DNA of 64,000 nucleotides from Karalla daura (GCA_029224185.1 CM055202.1:2617782-2681781), one strand, 5' to 3'; positions 23,581-36,858 are shown, numbered from the stretch's first letter. Notes: generated from the sequence alone by a model not told the origin. Translations and numbers: made by a program.

Positions 23581-25944
23581 GAGATGAGCTCACACATATG
23601 CTTCTATGTATTTGTGCATCTTTATTTATTTATTTATTTATGGCAGGTGAAATGGGGGGGTGGGGTGGGGGGTGGATGCCCACTTGACTTCCTCCCCTTG
23701 AGTGATGTGTGAAGCTCTGGCTCTCTGTCAGACTCCGTCAGACCTGGGTCAGGAGCTTCCTCCAGGCTCTGCCAGCACCTGTGCTCTTCTGGTAGAAGGG
23801 GGGGGGACAGATAGCGAGGGGGGGGGGGCACATTGTCATTCAGCCGCGGCCTCCCTTTAGCTGCCCTCCCTCGCTCCATCCCTCCACCTCCCTCTCTGTC
23901 TCCCTCCCTGCCTGCCTGCAGACACCTTGAAAGAGAACAGCCGTGTGGGGGTTGGGGAGTGGGATGGCGGGTGGGGGGCGGAGCCCTGATGTCCTGATGT
24001 CTCCTACTAAGGGACATCCAGACGCTGCAGCTCGTCCTCAGGCTCCTTTCCACAGGTGTTGTGACACCCAGACTGAGGCTGTGCAGGGTCTCACTCCTTC
24101 CCCAGAGTCATTTTCCAGGACTTTTCCAGGATCTAACCGACAGGCATACTGTGGATATCACAGTTTTCCACAGTGGTCTGTTCCTTTTGTGGTTGGTCAT
24201 GATTGTCACAATCTATGGCTGCAGCTCACATATGTATATGTGATACATATAACAATATGTATACATATATATAATAGTAGTATCTTAGCATGCTTAGAAG
24301 TGATGATGAGACTCTGCATGTGCTACATGTAGTAGAGAGAAAGTCATTTTCCTGGACAACAGATCTTTTCTTCTCATTTTCATAGCATTTTCTATCCATC
24401 CATCCATCCACCATCTGACCTAGAACTGATTCAGTCATTTGTAGTAATGAAGTCTTTATCTTGAAGCCTTTTCTTCACCCTTACCTCGGTAACACTGACA
24501 TAACCGGTGAAACAAACCAGAAAATATGCTCGTTTCAGATGCTGAGATTGACGGTTTAGACTCGATATGTTAAAACCCTTCTCTTGCTTGCTTAAATCAA
24601 CTAAATTGAAAAATGTATTAGTCGATTAGCAGTTAACTAACCGATTAATTCCTGCAGCTCTAAGCTTTCTCCTACAATGCACCGTGGACATGTCTCTAGT
24701 CTGTTTTCAGCAAAGTGAAATTGCATAACTGGTTGTCCAGGTTTTCCAGGAGGCGATTACTGTCGCCGTCCTGTTTTAACCCCCCCCCTGTGAAGGTGTT
24801 TTCCTCCGGGCTCGTGTTCTCATCACGCCGTGGACCATCAGTAATCCTGTGAGCCATGCAGATCAGCTCTGTGCCCGCCTGGCTGCAGGGCCTCCCTCCC
24901 AGAGGCTGCAGCCTGTATTCCTGCCTGCTCTTAATTGAATTCAGCCCCGTAGCCTTATTATTCCACGAAATCAAAACCTCGGCCTCATAATTGAGTTTCT
25001 GCGCCTGAAATATTAGACGGCCTCGTGAGATGCCCGTTGAAATATGAGCGCTCGCAGCGTTCGATCGCCTCCTCTATATTTAAAGGCGGCTGGATGCGGC
25101 TCGGTGGCCGCCGGGCTGCTTTAAAAGTCGGGCTATTGATTTGGGGGCGTGTGAGTGGTGTTGGCTGTAATTATCGATGACGCCGTGTGATCACATGCGT
25201 CGCCAGACGCTGCAAATGTTTCGTAAGTTTGTGTGGCTGCAGAGCGGCCGCAGGACGTCGGCCAATCATTGATTTTCTCTTGTTTTTTTTGTTTTCAAAC
25301 GCTGCATTTAGAGGCTGGACGCAGTCAGAGGATTCAGCTGCTCGTGTAGAAGTACAGAAGTCTGGGCTGTCTGAAAGCCTGGGTAAATATTTGATCAGCC
25401 AGGTGAAGTTATTACGTAAGAGTCGTGCAGCCGAGCGACGGCACGTTTTTTCTCGTTTTTCCGAGCAGAGACGGAGCTTTTACTGACCCCCCCGCTGCAG
25501 CCGCACTGTAAAAACTAGAAGCTGAAGACCTCGAGGACGCTCGCTGGGCCTGGTTTTTGACTCTATTCAGTCCAATTTTCTTTTTTTCTTTTTGGATGAA
25601 AATTATTTCAGTTGTTCAACAGAGAGAAAAAGAGGATGATTTTGGACAAATGTTGCACCAGCGGTGTGATTAGTGACTTCCTGGCTATTACACATCTGTG
25701 CGGCTGGTTTCCTCTGAGCTGCTGCTGACTGTGTTGTTTAAGTATCGGATCAGGACTCAGTCGAATCAAGACTCAGACTTAGGGGCCAAAAAAATATGAT
25801 TTGGACCTCCCTTAAAAGAAGCAGCGGTACAGCCAGGCTCGGGAAGGTCGACGTGTAACGTAATTTATGAAGAGAGTTTGTTAAATCTCGACGTTGATGT
25901 GGATGTGACCCTGCTGCTAAACAGTCCTCTGTGCTGCTCAGAGC

Positions 25945-26130
25945 AGTGTGAAGGTGGCGAAGACACCCTGGACACCCTGGACATGTCCCCAGTCCATCAC
26001 AGGACACACACACACCGAGGGATAAGCCGAGGGAGAGCCTCTATCCTAAACATTGCCTAGACATGTTTTTAGACTGTGAGACTATAGGGAGAAAATGCAA
26101 ACTTAGCAAACAGACTTATATAGCTTCTTA
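25945..26130 (-). repeat. Copy of dispersed repeat family L, reverse orientation
   Basis: CACCCTGGACATGTCCCCAG, TCCATCACAGGACACACAC and then ACATGTTTTTAGACTGTGAG and GGGAGAAAATGCAAACTTAG follow in the order expected for the family. The phrase CACCCTGGA is duplicated next to itself. Confidence 0.6.
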
Positions 26131-27792
26131 TATAGCTGTTCCTCATGACCACTCAAAGCTTTTTCCAGACACAAATCACATTGTTCCATTCATACACTGG
26201 TGGCCGAGGCTTTCCCCAGTAGCTTCAACCATCCACACACTTCCAGCTGATGCTCAAGGACATTTCCATCACAGGAACACTGATTAACCTTGTGGTATGT
26301 TTACAGAAACTTAGCTTGTGTCCATAGTACCATCTTTAGATCTTATGGAACAGAAGAACTAAATGACTAATTGTTGTGCAGAGGCGAGTGATTTGATACA
26401 TTTTACAATGTAACTTAACTTTGAGGTCTATCCAGTTGACTTTGAAACCATGCAGAGATGAAAACCTTTCTTTTTTACAGTGCAGGGCTCTTTGGCACAC
26501 TCTTAACAGGGTTACTCTTCATCAAAGTTGCATGACGATGCGGGGGGAATTACAAGAGGGGAAAACACGGAGCATCTTTAAATAATGGCTGAGGGGAGGA
26601 AAGCTGAGCCCGGAGCTGTTTTAGTGTCTGGATGGTGTGGAGACAGCCAGTCGCCCCCTCCCTCCACTGCTGTCGAGTCCATTGTTGCTGCACTCAAAAG
26701 CTTTTTTTTTCATCTCTTCGCTGCTCGCGGTTTTACTCCGCGTGGCAGGAAAACGTGGATGTCGTGCCAAACAAACAACCGTGAGGCACAAATCCATAAC
26801 CCTGCCGCCTGAAGATTCTGGGTATTTTCGTCAGGTTATAAAACTTGGAAACTGGCAGCAGCTCACAGCGGACCGAGGCTGCAGGAACAGTCTTAAGAGA
26901 AGAGGTCGACGGCTTTCAGATCCACCCAAACAAACACACCTCTCACTTGTCAGATGTCTGTCAGAGTAGCAGCGGTCTGTTGTGGCCCTGGAAGAGCCCC
27001 CTCAGATCTACCATATTCTACAAACTCTTTTATAAATACTTGAGTTTTGCAAAGTATAATGGACAGCTTCAGAGAGAGACTGTGCAGAACTTTTTCCTCC
27101 TGATAAACTTTCATAGGTAGCTTCAGCTGGTGCTGGGGAAAACAGCTGAGCGAGCCACTCTTTAGTGTCTCTGAGAGTGAAAAAAAAACCAAACTGGAGA
27201 ACAAACCGAGTCGTTTGACATTGGCCGCTCCCCCCCGGCTGTGTCGCTGCCTCCTGTAAGCGCAGACTTAATAAAAGCCGACAGAGAGCGCTGACCTCTC
27301 GGCGTGACCCCGCCGGCAGCCCGGGCTCCCTGCAGCCCCCTCCCCTCCACCCCTCCCACCCCCCCGGCCCGGTAATGGAGCTGTTTCTGTCTGCGCCTGG
27401 AACAAAAGGCCAGAGCCAGGAGAAATGAATGCCTCCCTTATTGTGAGTAAGAGGAGCGCTTTCACACCCGGGCATCCAGCCGCCCGGGAAACTGTAACTC
27501 ACACTGATGGAGAAAACGTCCAGGACAGTGCTGAGGCAGCGGCTGCTGCTGCGCCCCGGCCTGTAGAGGTCATTCCTCTACAATCTCAATCCTTTCAACC
27601 ATTTCTATCATCAAAATCACTGAATTCACTGAATTCCAGTTCTTTTCTGGCGAGTGAGCCAGCAGTGAGTTGAGCCTAAGCTTTTAAAATGTCTGAAATC
27701 AATTTTCAAAGATTGTTGACCACAGATAATTCGATTTGATGTAATATAGCAAAGACTGTGGCTGAAAGATTGTGAGAAAAACTCGAAGCCTC

Positions 27793-28000
27793 ACTCAATG
27801 TCACTGGATCAGAGGGAGAGAGAGAGGGATGAAAGAGAGGAGAAGGAGAGGGAAGGAGAGGGAAGGTCTGAGTGGAGCTGGAGGGAGAGAGGGAGGAAGG
27901 AGGGAGGAAGGAGGGAGGAAGGATTGAGGAAGTTACGAGGGCGTAAAAGACGAAGCGATTCGGAGGAGGAAGAGGAGGGAATGAGGAATGAAGCGAGGAG
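27793..28000. repeat. Purine-rich tract (GGA/GA)
   Basis: Mostly A and G on the + strand, with GGAAGGAG units at 27893-27923. A (GA)16 array follows at 28152-28183. Confidence 0.8.
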
Positions 28001-28149
28001 TCGCTGTGTGAGAGGACAGGTTTTATCTCTTCATCGATACCGTCGCTCCTCCTGCTCCTAAACTGCCCACACGAGCCTCGTCTGAGCCGCTGACGTGAGG
28101 CTGAGAGCAGCTGATGCTTCGTTTTGATCTTCCTCAGGTTTAACCGTCC

Positions 28150-28151
<2 letters not shown>

Positions 28152-28183
<32 letters not shown>
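28152..28183. repeat. (GA)n microsatellite
   Basis: 16 units. Confidence 0.95.
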
Positions 28184-28186
<3 letters not shown>

Positions 28187-28939
28187 TCTTACACAGGGAC
28201 AAGACTGAAGAGATGAAGCACTGGTACAACTTAAAGTCGTCAGTTCACAGCTTGGATCCTCTCAAACAGCTCAGCACAGCTCAGAAACAATATACTATAC
28301 ATATATAAATAAATGTGAGGGGTGATATACTGTGTATAAACCTCAGGAACAGATGTCACACAAATCACAAGTAAAATGGAGAGAAAAGCAACTGTTTTTC
28401 TTTCCAGTCTCAACAATGTGCTCTATGGTGATGGTTTCCACAATAGTGCAGTAATTATTTGGATTTTAATTAAAACGGGATGCTTTCCAAGATCAAAGTG
28501 TTTGATAATTCATCTTGTTTAGAGAGTCAATTTATTATTTTAAGTGTTCAACTTTACACTATAATCTTGAATGGAGCACCAACAATCTTGTATCAAGAAG
28601 CCGTACGGCTGCTTTTGTTCTGGAGAGGGAAGAGGAGAGGGAACAAATGTGATTTTTTCCTCCCTGTGTCTCCTGTGTTTGGGATGAAAATGTGTGACCT
28701 GTGTTCGGCTGTAAATCCTGTAGCAGCTGATCTGAATTCAGGACGTGTGTTTGCGGTTGTAAGGTCGTCCTAATAAATGTTATAAACGTTCGGCCTGCGT
28801 CTCGCCTGCACTGGGCTCGGAGACGCGGGAACGTTTCATCCCCCTCCTGAAGCAGGGACGGAGGTTCCCCTCTGCACATGCTCGCGTCCCTATGTCCACA
28901 CTGTGTAATTTATGTAGCCCTTTAATGGGGACCTAGAAT

Positions 28940-29395
28940 GAAAAATCACTCTCACCTTGGCCTTGTTGAATAATGGAAGTCTATTCCTGGCCAAAGATGT
29001 TCGCCAAGTCCAAAAACATCATTCATGCATGAATTTCACATTTGAAATGCAGTAAAAAAAAAAGTGAATATTTTATATATATTTTCTCATTTCTTTAATG
29101 CCTTAATGAGAAAAAAATGCAATGTTGTGAGGACAAAAAAAGCATTTAAAGACCCGATCTTAACATGAGGAAGTCGTTGACAGATTAATCAACTGCTAAT
29201 AAGTGTTTGTTTACCAGCCGACGTCCGGTTTCCAGATCAGCATGAAAGGGCGACAAATATCTGCAGAAATGGAGCGAAATATTCCCTCAGTTTAAAAAAA
29301 AATACAAGGTTGTAAAACAAGATGAGAAACCAGCGTTTCATAGCTTCTACGTTAACATCACAGAACATGGGTCGGTACTGCCCTCTCCCTGGAAA
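28940..29395 (+). repeat. Copy of dispersed repeat family A, longer form
   Basis: CTCACCTTGGCCTTGTTGAA at 28950 resembles CTCGGCTTTGTTGAAC at 47696, and GTTTCCAGATCAGCATGAAA at 29228 resembles the core at 47866. CATAGCTTCTACGTTAACAT follows at 29339. This copy and the one at 47685 suggest the family is longer than its 200-bp core. Confidence 0.55.
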
Positions 29396-29603
29396 GTTCC
29401 AGACAGGTCGGGTCGGGACTCGCGCTCCCGACCTTGGTTTCCCGGGGCGACCGCTGCCTGCGTCACCCGGCCGTGACACACGTTCCGTCCTCCGGAGGAT
29501 TAAAAAGGCAATTACAAAGTTTGAGTCACGAGTTGAGGCACAGACAGGGGGACAGACTGCAGCCGGCCCGGCGATAACAGGAACAGCCAGAACTCGTGTC
29601 ACA

Positions 29604-29637
29604 GTGTGTGTGTGTGTGTGATTACTGAGAGCTCACG

Positions 29638-29688
<51 letters not shown>
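29604..29688. repeat. Two (GT)n microsatellites separated by 19 bp
   Basis: 29604-29620 and 29640-29688. Confidence 0.95.
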
Positions 29689-29689
<1 letters not shown>

Positions 29690-30607
29690 AGCACACACCT
29701 CAGGCTCCTTCATCCATCCCCACATCATGGCTTCGGGACCAGCATCCCACTGTCTTTTTTTAGCATAAGGATTTTGTAAATGGCTGATTTTTTTTTCAGA
29801 TTTCTCTTCTTTTTCGCCTTCAAAACCGTTGTAAAATTTTTATGCTCCTCCGGGCGAGTCTGCTTGAGACGTCAGCTCGGATGGAGACGCGGCTCATTTG
29901 AAGCGGCTGCTCGACTGAACGTCTGACAGAGCGTCGCCGCCTTGTGAACACAGAGCTGCAAAAGAAACCAGAAAACCAAACGAAACGCTTTCGACAACAA
30001 CAGAGACGCTGGCTCTCTGACGCAACGTCGTCGTTCCCATTAAAGACTGAAGACGCAGCCCGTTCCAGCGCCTGATGCAGTCCACAGCCACCAGACGTGT
30101 GTTTTCTTCTCCTACTTGCTCTCTCAGCTCTTTAATAACTTGTGAAGTCGGTGCAGACTGAAAGCTGTGAGGGCTGAATGTGCTGCAGTTCCCATGTTGA
30201 CCACCGGGGGCAGCACGTTCCTAAAGCTGAGTAAAACTCAACAGACCCTGACGTTAAAAAAACTTTACAGGGAAGTAAACGTGTTTACTGCCTGGTGTGA
30301 GCAGTTTTATCTCTCAGGATTATTTTTGTGAGACTGCATTGCTCTCTGAACGCAGGTTGGTCGACTTCACCTGGAAATGACAAGGAAACTTAAACCACTT
30401 TTATAGGAGCTACGACTAGAGGAGGGACAGAGCTGGAAACCATCATAAACCTTTAAAGCAGCTCCTGTATAGTCTTATTATGTTCAACAAGAACCAGAAT
30501 GTGTTTGTCAATATAATATAATCGCTATAATTTAATTCAATCTGACATGTTGCTTCATACAGTTTCATCCATGCTCTCAGTAGAAATGTAACATCTCTAT
30601 AACATCT

Positions 30608-30915
30608 CAAAGGCTACGTCCGTATGAGACCCATAGCACCTAGTGACAGTCTGAACAGCACAGATCCAGCTCAAGACATTTTCACATGTCCAAAATCAAA
30701 TACAAATCTCATTTTCAAAGTGGCCTCAGATGGAACAAAAAGTCTGTCGTTTAATCTGTGCTCTCTTTGTTTTTGATCCTTAAGTCACATAAAGTCCCAT
30801 GAGGACTCCTGGACATGCTTCAAGATGCTTCAGGACTGCAGAATGAAGGCGCCACTTTTAACTCGTAATGAGAAAAACAAGATTGAGCATCAAATCTGCT
30901 GTGTGAATGTAGTAT
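30608..30915 (-). mobile_element. MITE-like element related to the one at 35641-35929
   Basis: Starts AAGGCTACGTCCGTATGAGA and contains GTGACAGTCTGAACAGCACA and GATC. The reverse complement of that word matches GATCTGTGCCGTTCAGACTG at 35828. The right end, TGTGTGAATGTAGTATTG, is compatible with a decayed inverted terminus. Confidence 0.5.
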
Positions 30916-31624
30916 TGGTATATCTACTTATGATGAGTTCTGTATGTTTGAGCAAAAAATAAAACTAAACAAAAGAATTACAAAACAAGTGAGTTTTATT
31001 AACGAGCTCCTGCTTTCACAGAGCACAGAAGTAAGTAAGCAAAGTAATGACCACTTTACAATTTTAATTAAAATCAAGTCCGGGCGAGTGAAGACAAACA
31101 CTTTACCTAGGTGTTGAGCGGAGCTCATTAAATCTGATGAACTTCATATCAGCTGCTAATTACCTCCGCGGGCCGCTGGCACAGGTCCCGGCGTGGCGCC
31201 ACGGCGAGTGTCCTCCTGGTTTCCTGGTCTCCATCGACGCGGCGCCTCCTGCCAGACCCTCTCCCTCCCAACCAGTTCATCAGCTCGGCTCGGATGAAGT
31301 GCAGGAGTGTTTTCTGGCAAACACAGTTTTCTGCACTTCTCAGACTTATAGTAAAGCACTCAGGGCGGGCGCGGATCGATGCGGCTCCCCGGGGCAGATA
31401 ATCAAGGCTCATCTGAAAGGCCAGCGATATCGATGGCGCTCCACGGATAGATAGAGCGCCACATCCATCCATCGATCCTCCGTACTGTACCGATCGGGAC
31501 CGCTGAGAGGGAATTATACACACCTGCACTGTACGGCCTGAGCCGTGAAACAGCTGCACTGTTCTGATCTAAGCTGTGTCATTCCTACCTGAGATAACTT
31601 GTATCATAATATCCAGCCTGCAGG

Positions 31625-31735
31625 AATCAGGCAGGTTTTAAATAATGCAGCTGAGACAAACCTGGTGGATATGAAACATCAAGGTGAATAGTAAAACTGT
31701 TGAAAATGAACAAAAAAGGCCTCGAACAGCTCCAC
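31625..31735 (+). repeat. Copy of dispersed repeat family B
   Basis: Pairs with 21199-21320 as described there; identity falls off after AACTGTTGAAAATGAAC. Confidence 0.5.
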
Positions 31736-31859
31736 CTGGACGTGATCAGAATAATTAAATGGATCTGCACCGATCCACAACCCTAACTCACCACAGATAC
31801 ATAACTGTTTTGTTTCCCTACAAAACCAATAGTCGATAACTTCCTGCTTCTCACGATCG

Positions 31860-32290
31860 ATAACTGATGCTATGTAATAGTTCATACACACACCTGAGGT
31901 GTAGTGAGGGAAGATGAATGTAACAATTCATCTTTGCCTCTGACTTATTAAAATAGTATTACAGATGTCAGTGGTGTTGTCATCAGGACAAAAACTAGAA
32001 CAGTTATGACTCATTTATTTGTTATTAAAAAATAAAAATATTTAAAAAACATTCATAATAAGGTTTTACTGAATCAGCTGCATCAGCACATTAAAAACAG
32101 ATTTCACAGAATGAAAACTCCCACCTGCCTCTTGGCAGGAGCGTTAGCATGAGCGTTAGCATTAGCGTTAGCATTAGCGTTAGCATTAGCGTTAGCCGCC
32201 GCAGCAGCGCTAGCTTCCTCATACTCTTCCTCGTAGGATAATAACCGTTGTTTCGATGGTGAAACCTCCAAAGATGAGATGGAGACTAAC
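31860..32290 (+). repeat. Second long copy of dispersed repeat family C with internal loss
   Basis: Shares AATAGTTCATACACACACCT, CACAGAATGAA, a GTTAGCATTAGC array and GTGAAACCTCCAAAGATGAG with 39325-39900, in the same order. The middle part with the palindromic core is missing or unrecognisable. The array inside has expanded to a 12-bp minisatellite. Confidence 0.5.
32141..32196 (+). repeat. 12-bp minisatellite GCGTTAGCATTA, about 4.5 copies
   Basis: Near-perfect tandem units GCGTTAGCATTA. It sits within a family C copy, where the related copy at 39800 has only about one unit. Confidence 0.9.
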
Positions 32291-32412
32291 TGGCTCTCAT
32301 CTTATTATCCTATAACTCACTCATCATTCATCGTGTCTGAGTCCGTATTTAAACAGTTCTCCAACGATGTTCAGAAGTTTTTAAAACCCAGTTTGGGGGC
32401 CTGGCATCCTTC

Positions 32413-32413
<1 letters not shown>

Positions 32414-32443
<30 letters not shown>
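32414..32443. repeat. (TG)n microsatellite
   Basis: 15 units. Confidence 0.95.
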
Positions 32444-32445
<2 letters not shown>

Positions 32446-32689
32446 CTGTCATCACTCCCCTCATCTTTACGAGCTGCAGCTCTTCCTCCTGTCTCCTGTT
32501 AACCTTGAACACTGAGCTGTGGTGTTGCTGCCCAGGCTGTCAGGTCGCCTCGGAGCATCAGGAGACGTGCTACCTCCTCACGTCTGCCTCCTCTAGCAGA
32601 GTCTCCTCTCTGCCTGTCCTTCCTCTCCTCCCTCTGTCCCAACAGACGTGCAGCTCATCTCTCTTTCTCTGCTTGTTAATGGTGTTAAT

Positions 32690-32965
32690 GACAGTGGATA
32701 AAACCTGCCATGGACCGGAGGCCTGTCCAGGGTTTGTTCTCGGGCTTTAGCTTATGTGAGCTGGAGATACAGTAGATACCAGCAGACCTCAGAGATGATG
32801 TACTGCTACAACATAATAAACATAATAAACTGGGTAAAATATCAGATCTCAGCCAAAACACTGACCTCTAAGAGGTGAGATGAGGCTTCAGCAACAGGAA
32901 TGACGTGGGACTGATGGCCTCCAGGTACTCTGGTTTCCTCTCAGAGTCCATAAACCTGCAGGCTT
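32690..32965 (+). repeat. Copy of dispersed repeat family L, + orientation
   Basis: GGAGGCCTGTCCAGGGTTTG near 32718 is followed by GAGCTGGAGATACAGTAGAT, and at 32915-32965 by CCAGGTACTCTGGTTTCCTC and TCAGAGTCCATAAACCTGCAGG. These are diverged versions of the usual 'CTGTCCAGGGTTTACCCC' and 'GGTTTCCTCCCACAGTCCAAA' phrases of the family. Confidence 0.55.
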
Positions 32966-33109
32966 TGAAGAAACTTTCAGAGCAGATAAAGAAAATAAAT
33001 GAACAAGATCGACTTTCACCTTCTCCAACTATAATCACCTTCCTCAGCTGCTGCTGCAGATAGATGTGTTTGGCTGCAGGTTGAGAGCTGACAGCTGGAA
33101 AGTGAGAAG

Positions 33110-33245
33110 CAACAACAATCTTATTTCAAGAAGGCTTGTCAAGTGAAATTATGTCCATGCAGCAAGACAGTTTTAGTTATTCTCTGCTCCAGTTTTCTCA
33201 GATTTAGTGATTTTATCATGTTTAAGACCCCCCTCTTATTACAGC
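33110..33245 (+). repeat. Partial copy of dispersed repeat family C, core flipped
   Basis: AGTGAAATTATGTCCATGCA and GCAAGACAG here are the other arm orientation of the palindromic core, followed by TCTCAGATTTAGTGATTTTA and AGACCCCCCTCTTATTACAG. Confidence 0.55.
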
Positions 33246-35640
33246 GTTGACCATAACAACAACATTCTGGAATTTGGGTTTTAACCTTTGCAGTCATTCT
33301 ACATGATCCAATAATGGTTTCATGATTAAACTGAAATGATTAAACATGGACACAGAGTGAATCTGAAGTTGAACCTACATCACTCCTCCAATCCTGCCAA
33401 GATGTTCAGTACAAAATCAGTGGCTTCACACCCCTCACATGATCTGCCGACTCGTTCCCGGCTTATTAAGCAGAATGTTCCGGCAGGAACGTCTCCTCGC
33501 TCGGCTGCTCTGAGGCGTCGCAGCATCGCAGCGTCTCTCACGCAGCCCTGCGGCGTCGCATGTCAGCCTCGGCACAGGCTGCTCCCAGTCACGCAGCCTC
33601 CTCCTCCTCCTCCTCCTCCTCTTTTTTTTTTAGCCTTTGGTTTTTTCACAGCTCAGTTACTCAAACACATCTGTTACTCTGCTTTTTTTCTTCCTCTTTG
33701 AAGATGCCATCGCGTGATGCGAGACATCACAATTAACCCCTCTCACATCGCATCTGTGTCCGGGAAGCCGCTTCTAACGACGCGTCTTATTCCTCCCAAA
33801 GCCATTAAACGCTTCACACTGGCTGACACGCTCCTTCATTAGCATAAACACACACACACACACACACAGGCACTCGTATTAATCTCCAGCTGTAAACAAA
33901 TGACTAACAAATGTGTGAGTTCCTCCAGCGTGAGCGATGTTTGCTAAGATCACTCAGCCTCTTTAAGAGAGACGAAGCCGTACATTCTGATGTATACTCT
34001 GACATTTCACTTCACCTCACCCGTCCCCGGGCGCTTGTGATTCCAGAGGAAACCTTCGGGTTGTGTGTGGAATTGGAGCCTCGTGGCTCAGCAGGATGTC
34101 GATAAAAGCGTCAGGCAGGGGGAGAAGCCGCCGTTTAACCCCGGAGCCTATTCACGCTGGAACAGGGTGCACAGAGGCTCTTAAAAAGTATTAAAAGTTG
34201 GTGAAAATCAATTTTGGGAAAATCAAGGTCATTGAAAAGAATTAAAAAGTCTCAGTCCCGAGTTAGTGAGGTGTTAAATGTTGGTATTCAAGCTCTTTTC
34301 AAGTAGTTTTCACTGTAAAATGTCTGGTGTATTCATGTAGAGTCACATGTTGTGAGCAAAGATTCATTTTGCTGTAATGAACTTAACCTTCAGGAACTTT
34401 ATGGTACAGAAAACATCATCAGAGCTATGTTTTTAACCTTTATTTAATTCCCATGCGCCCCATGGTCCCATTTACAAGAAAAACCTGTCCTAATCATATC
34501 AACATACACTATTACAGGGTATAGCTTTAACAACAATAACAAGCTAAAACAAGCTCTCCCTGAATAGAAAACATGTTTTTTGTGGAGCTGCCCCAGAACG
34601 TCTCATGGGAGCTCATGTCCTTTTCACCGGAGTGCTGCTCCCATTAGCTCCCTGCTAATCCCAGTCTTATTCTCGCTCCTCAACGTTGCTCCAGCTGTAA
34701 ATCCCCCGAGGAGTCGCTGTCGAGGTCTCCACCTCTGCAGCAGGTGAGAGGGATCCTTCCTGTTGTTGTTCTTTCATTTACAGGATGTGTTTTGGTTGCG
34801 GATGCAGGTCAGATCCCCCTGTTAGCCAGCGTCCCTCCCTCTGCTCCTCTGCCGTTCCCGCTAACTCCCCTCTCAAGCAGCAGTTTTATCGCTGGGTGCC
34901 CTCCGGAGTCGGCCTATAGGTGTGACAAACACACCGCGCCTCTTTTCAACCTCACACACACACACAGACAATTTCCTGCCTCCACACAGACACGTTCAGC
35001 TCCATGCCAATGAGCCTCAGTGGCTGCTGCAGCCGGCGCTCAGGTTCTCCTTTCAATTTTTTATTTCGGGAGATAAATGAGACGTGTTTTTTTTTTCAGG
35101 AGTCGGGAGGAAATGGCTGCAGCCTTATCTGCGGCCCGAGGAGTAATTTGCCCAGGAATGCAGTCAAGTGTGTCTAATTGCGTCCAAATCAGAGATTTGG
35201 CTGCGGGGGACTGACAAAGGCTCCGGCTCCCAACATGCAAATGATTTAAAATCACATTTTAATGTGCAGAGAGAAAAAAACCCAGAGTGATTAATGGAAT
35301 TAACTGTGCAGCCTGCGTCCCTGTAGGTGGTTTGAGCTGCGCCTCCGTTTGTCTGACGCAGCCAGGACTCCGCTGAAATTAGAATTAGCAAACCTTGTAA
35401 TGTAAGAATTAAAAAAGAATTACCTTGAGGGAAAACTTAAACCTGATTATGAATCATGGTGACTCGGAGGTTCAATGGGTGGCGCTGCCTCACAGTTTTC
35501 ATGTCTCTGTGTTGGTTTCAGCACCAGGTGCAGATTCATGACTCTATGACTGCCTTCACAGTTCTGATTTGTCACCTTCGTGCCGATTGTTTTGTGTGAC
35601 TGTTCACTTTCTGAGTGAAATGAGACGTCGTCAGACAGGA

Positions 35641-35929
35641 TAAGGCTACATGTCATGTAGTGGCCGTTCAGTCTGAGCCTAGAAGATTGTGATGGAAGGA
35701 GAAGATGAGCAGCAAAGCTTCCATCACGTGATGTTAAAGTCAGATGGAGCGTGACATGTCCGTTCAGACTGAGGTCACTGTGAAAACCATCAGTAGGTAT
35801 CATGTCACACATACTGTGCCAGAGCCTGATCTGTGCCGTTCAGACTGTCAGAATAACATCAGATATGAGTCACGTATGGGCAGAAATGTCAGATTCGGGC
35901 CTTTTGCCTGTAGTGCGACATAGCCTTAG
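35641..35929 (+). mobile_element. MITE-like element with short terminal inverted repeats
   Basis: The left end reads TAAGGCTACATGTC and the right end GACATAGCCTTAG, an imperfect inverted pair about 290 bp apart. Three copies of a CCGTTCAGACTG-type word lie inside (35664, 35760, 35838). There is no ORF, as expected for a non-autonomous DNA transposon. A clear target-site duplication could not be settled; TAA and TTA flank the GGCTA termini. Confidence 0.6.
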
Positions 35930-36789
35930 TTTCCCTCTAGGTGTGAGCGATATGTGTGTGATTGGCAGCCTCTCGCTAACACAGATTAGCTTTAAAGCGG
36001 ATTTAAAAAAAACTGAATGAATGTGTAGAAATCCCAAGCGAAATCCCATGGAAAATGATTTTGTACAGCGTTTTGAAAAGGCTTTTATGCGACTGGGTCG
36101 ATGGATTTATTCCACCTATTGTCACGCATGATGCATTTGCATCACTCCTGCCACATGTTCATCCCACATCTGGGCCAAGAACATAACTTGTGATTATGTA
36201 AATCTTTACTGGATTCCGGATCAGGTTTGTCACAATGTCGAAAAGTAACAGGATCTCAAATACCTTTCTGGAATAAAGTATTTCTCAGATCAGCATTTAC
36301 ACCTCTATCGCTTTCAGGTTTTGAGGAGTTTTGATGAAGACAAATAATCAAACGTTCACAGTGTTGCGCCTGAACTCCTCCAAACAAGCAGCTTTTGTTT
36401 CACGTCGACGCTGTGCCCTCTCCTCTCTCTCTTCTCTTTCAACGCGTCACGGGTCTGAAGGAACGGTTCGGATCCTGCTGCTCTGCCTGGTCCTTGTTTA
36501 TGAAGCCACTCAGTGATTGTTGTGCTGTCTGAGGAGTCTGCGGAGCACAGGTCGGAGGCTGAGTCAGCTCCGAGGCCACGCGGGTGTTTGTTTAAGAGAC
36601 ATCTTCATATTGCGTTTTAATATGCAGAGCCTGTTGTGCATCTGTCCCCGAGGAAGACGTGCAAGGCCACGGCTTAATCTCATATAACAAAGTGCGTTTT
36701 GGAACTGGGTGAACTGTTGTGCTGTGAATGAGAACAGGGGGAAGTTTGAGTGCTGCAGCGCTGCAGTCTGATAGAGCAGGAGGAGGTGG

Positions 36790-36858
36790 ACGCTCCTCGT
36801 TAGAGGGGATGGATGCTCCTCGTTAGAGGGGATGGATGCTCCTCGTTGGAGGGTTACA
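36790..36858 (+). repeat. 23-bp minisatellite, three copies
   Basis: Units start at 36790, 36813 and 36836 (ATGCTCCTCGTTAGAGGGGA type), exactly 23 bp apart, with one or two differences each. Confidence 0.95.

Noticed and set aside
35517..35537. RE1/NRSF-like site TTCAGCACCAGGTGCAGATT
   Set aside because: The left half matches the silencer element well but the right half does not; below what I would accept without a matrix score.
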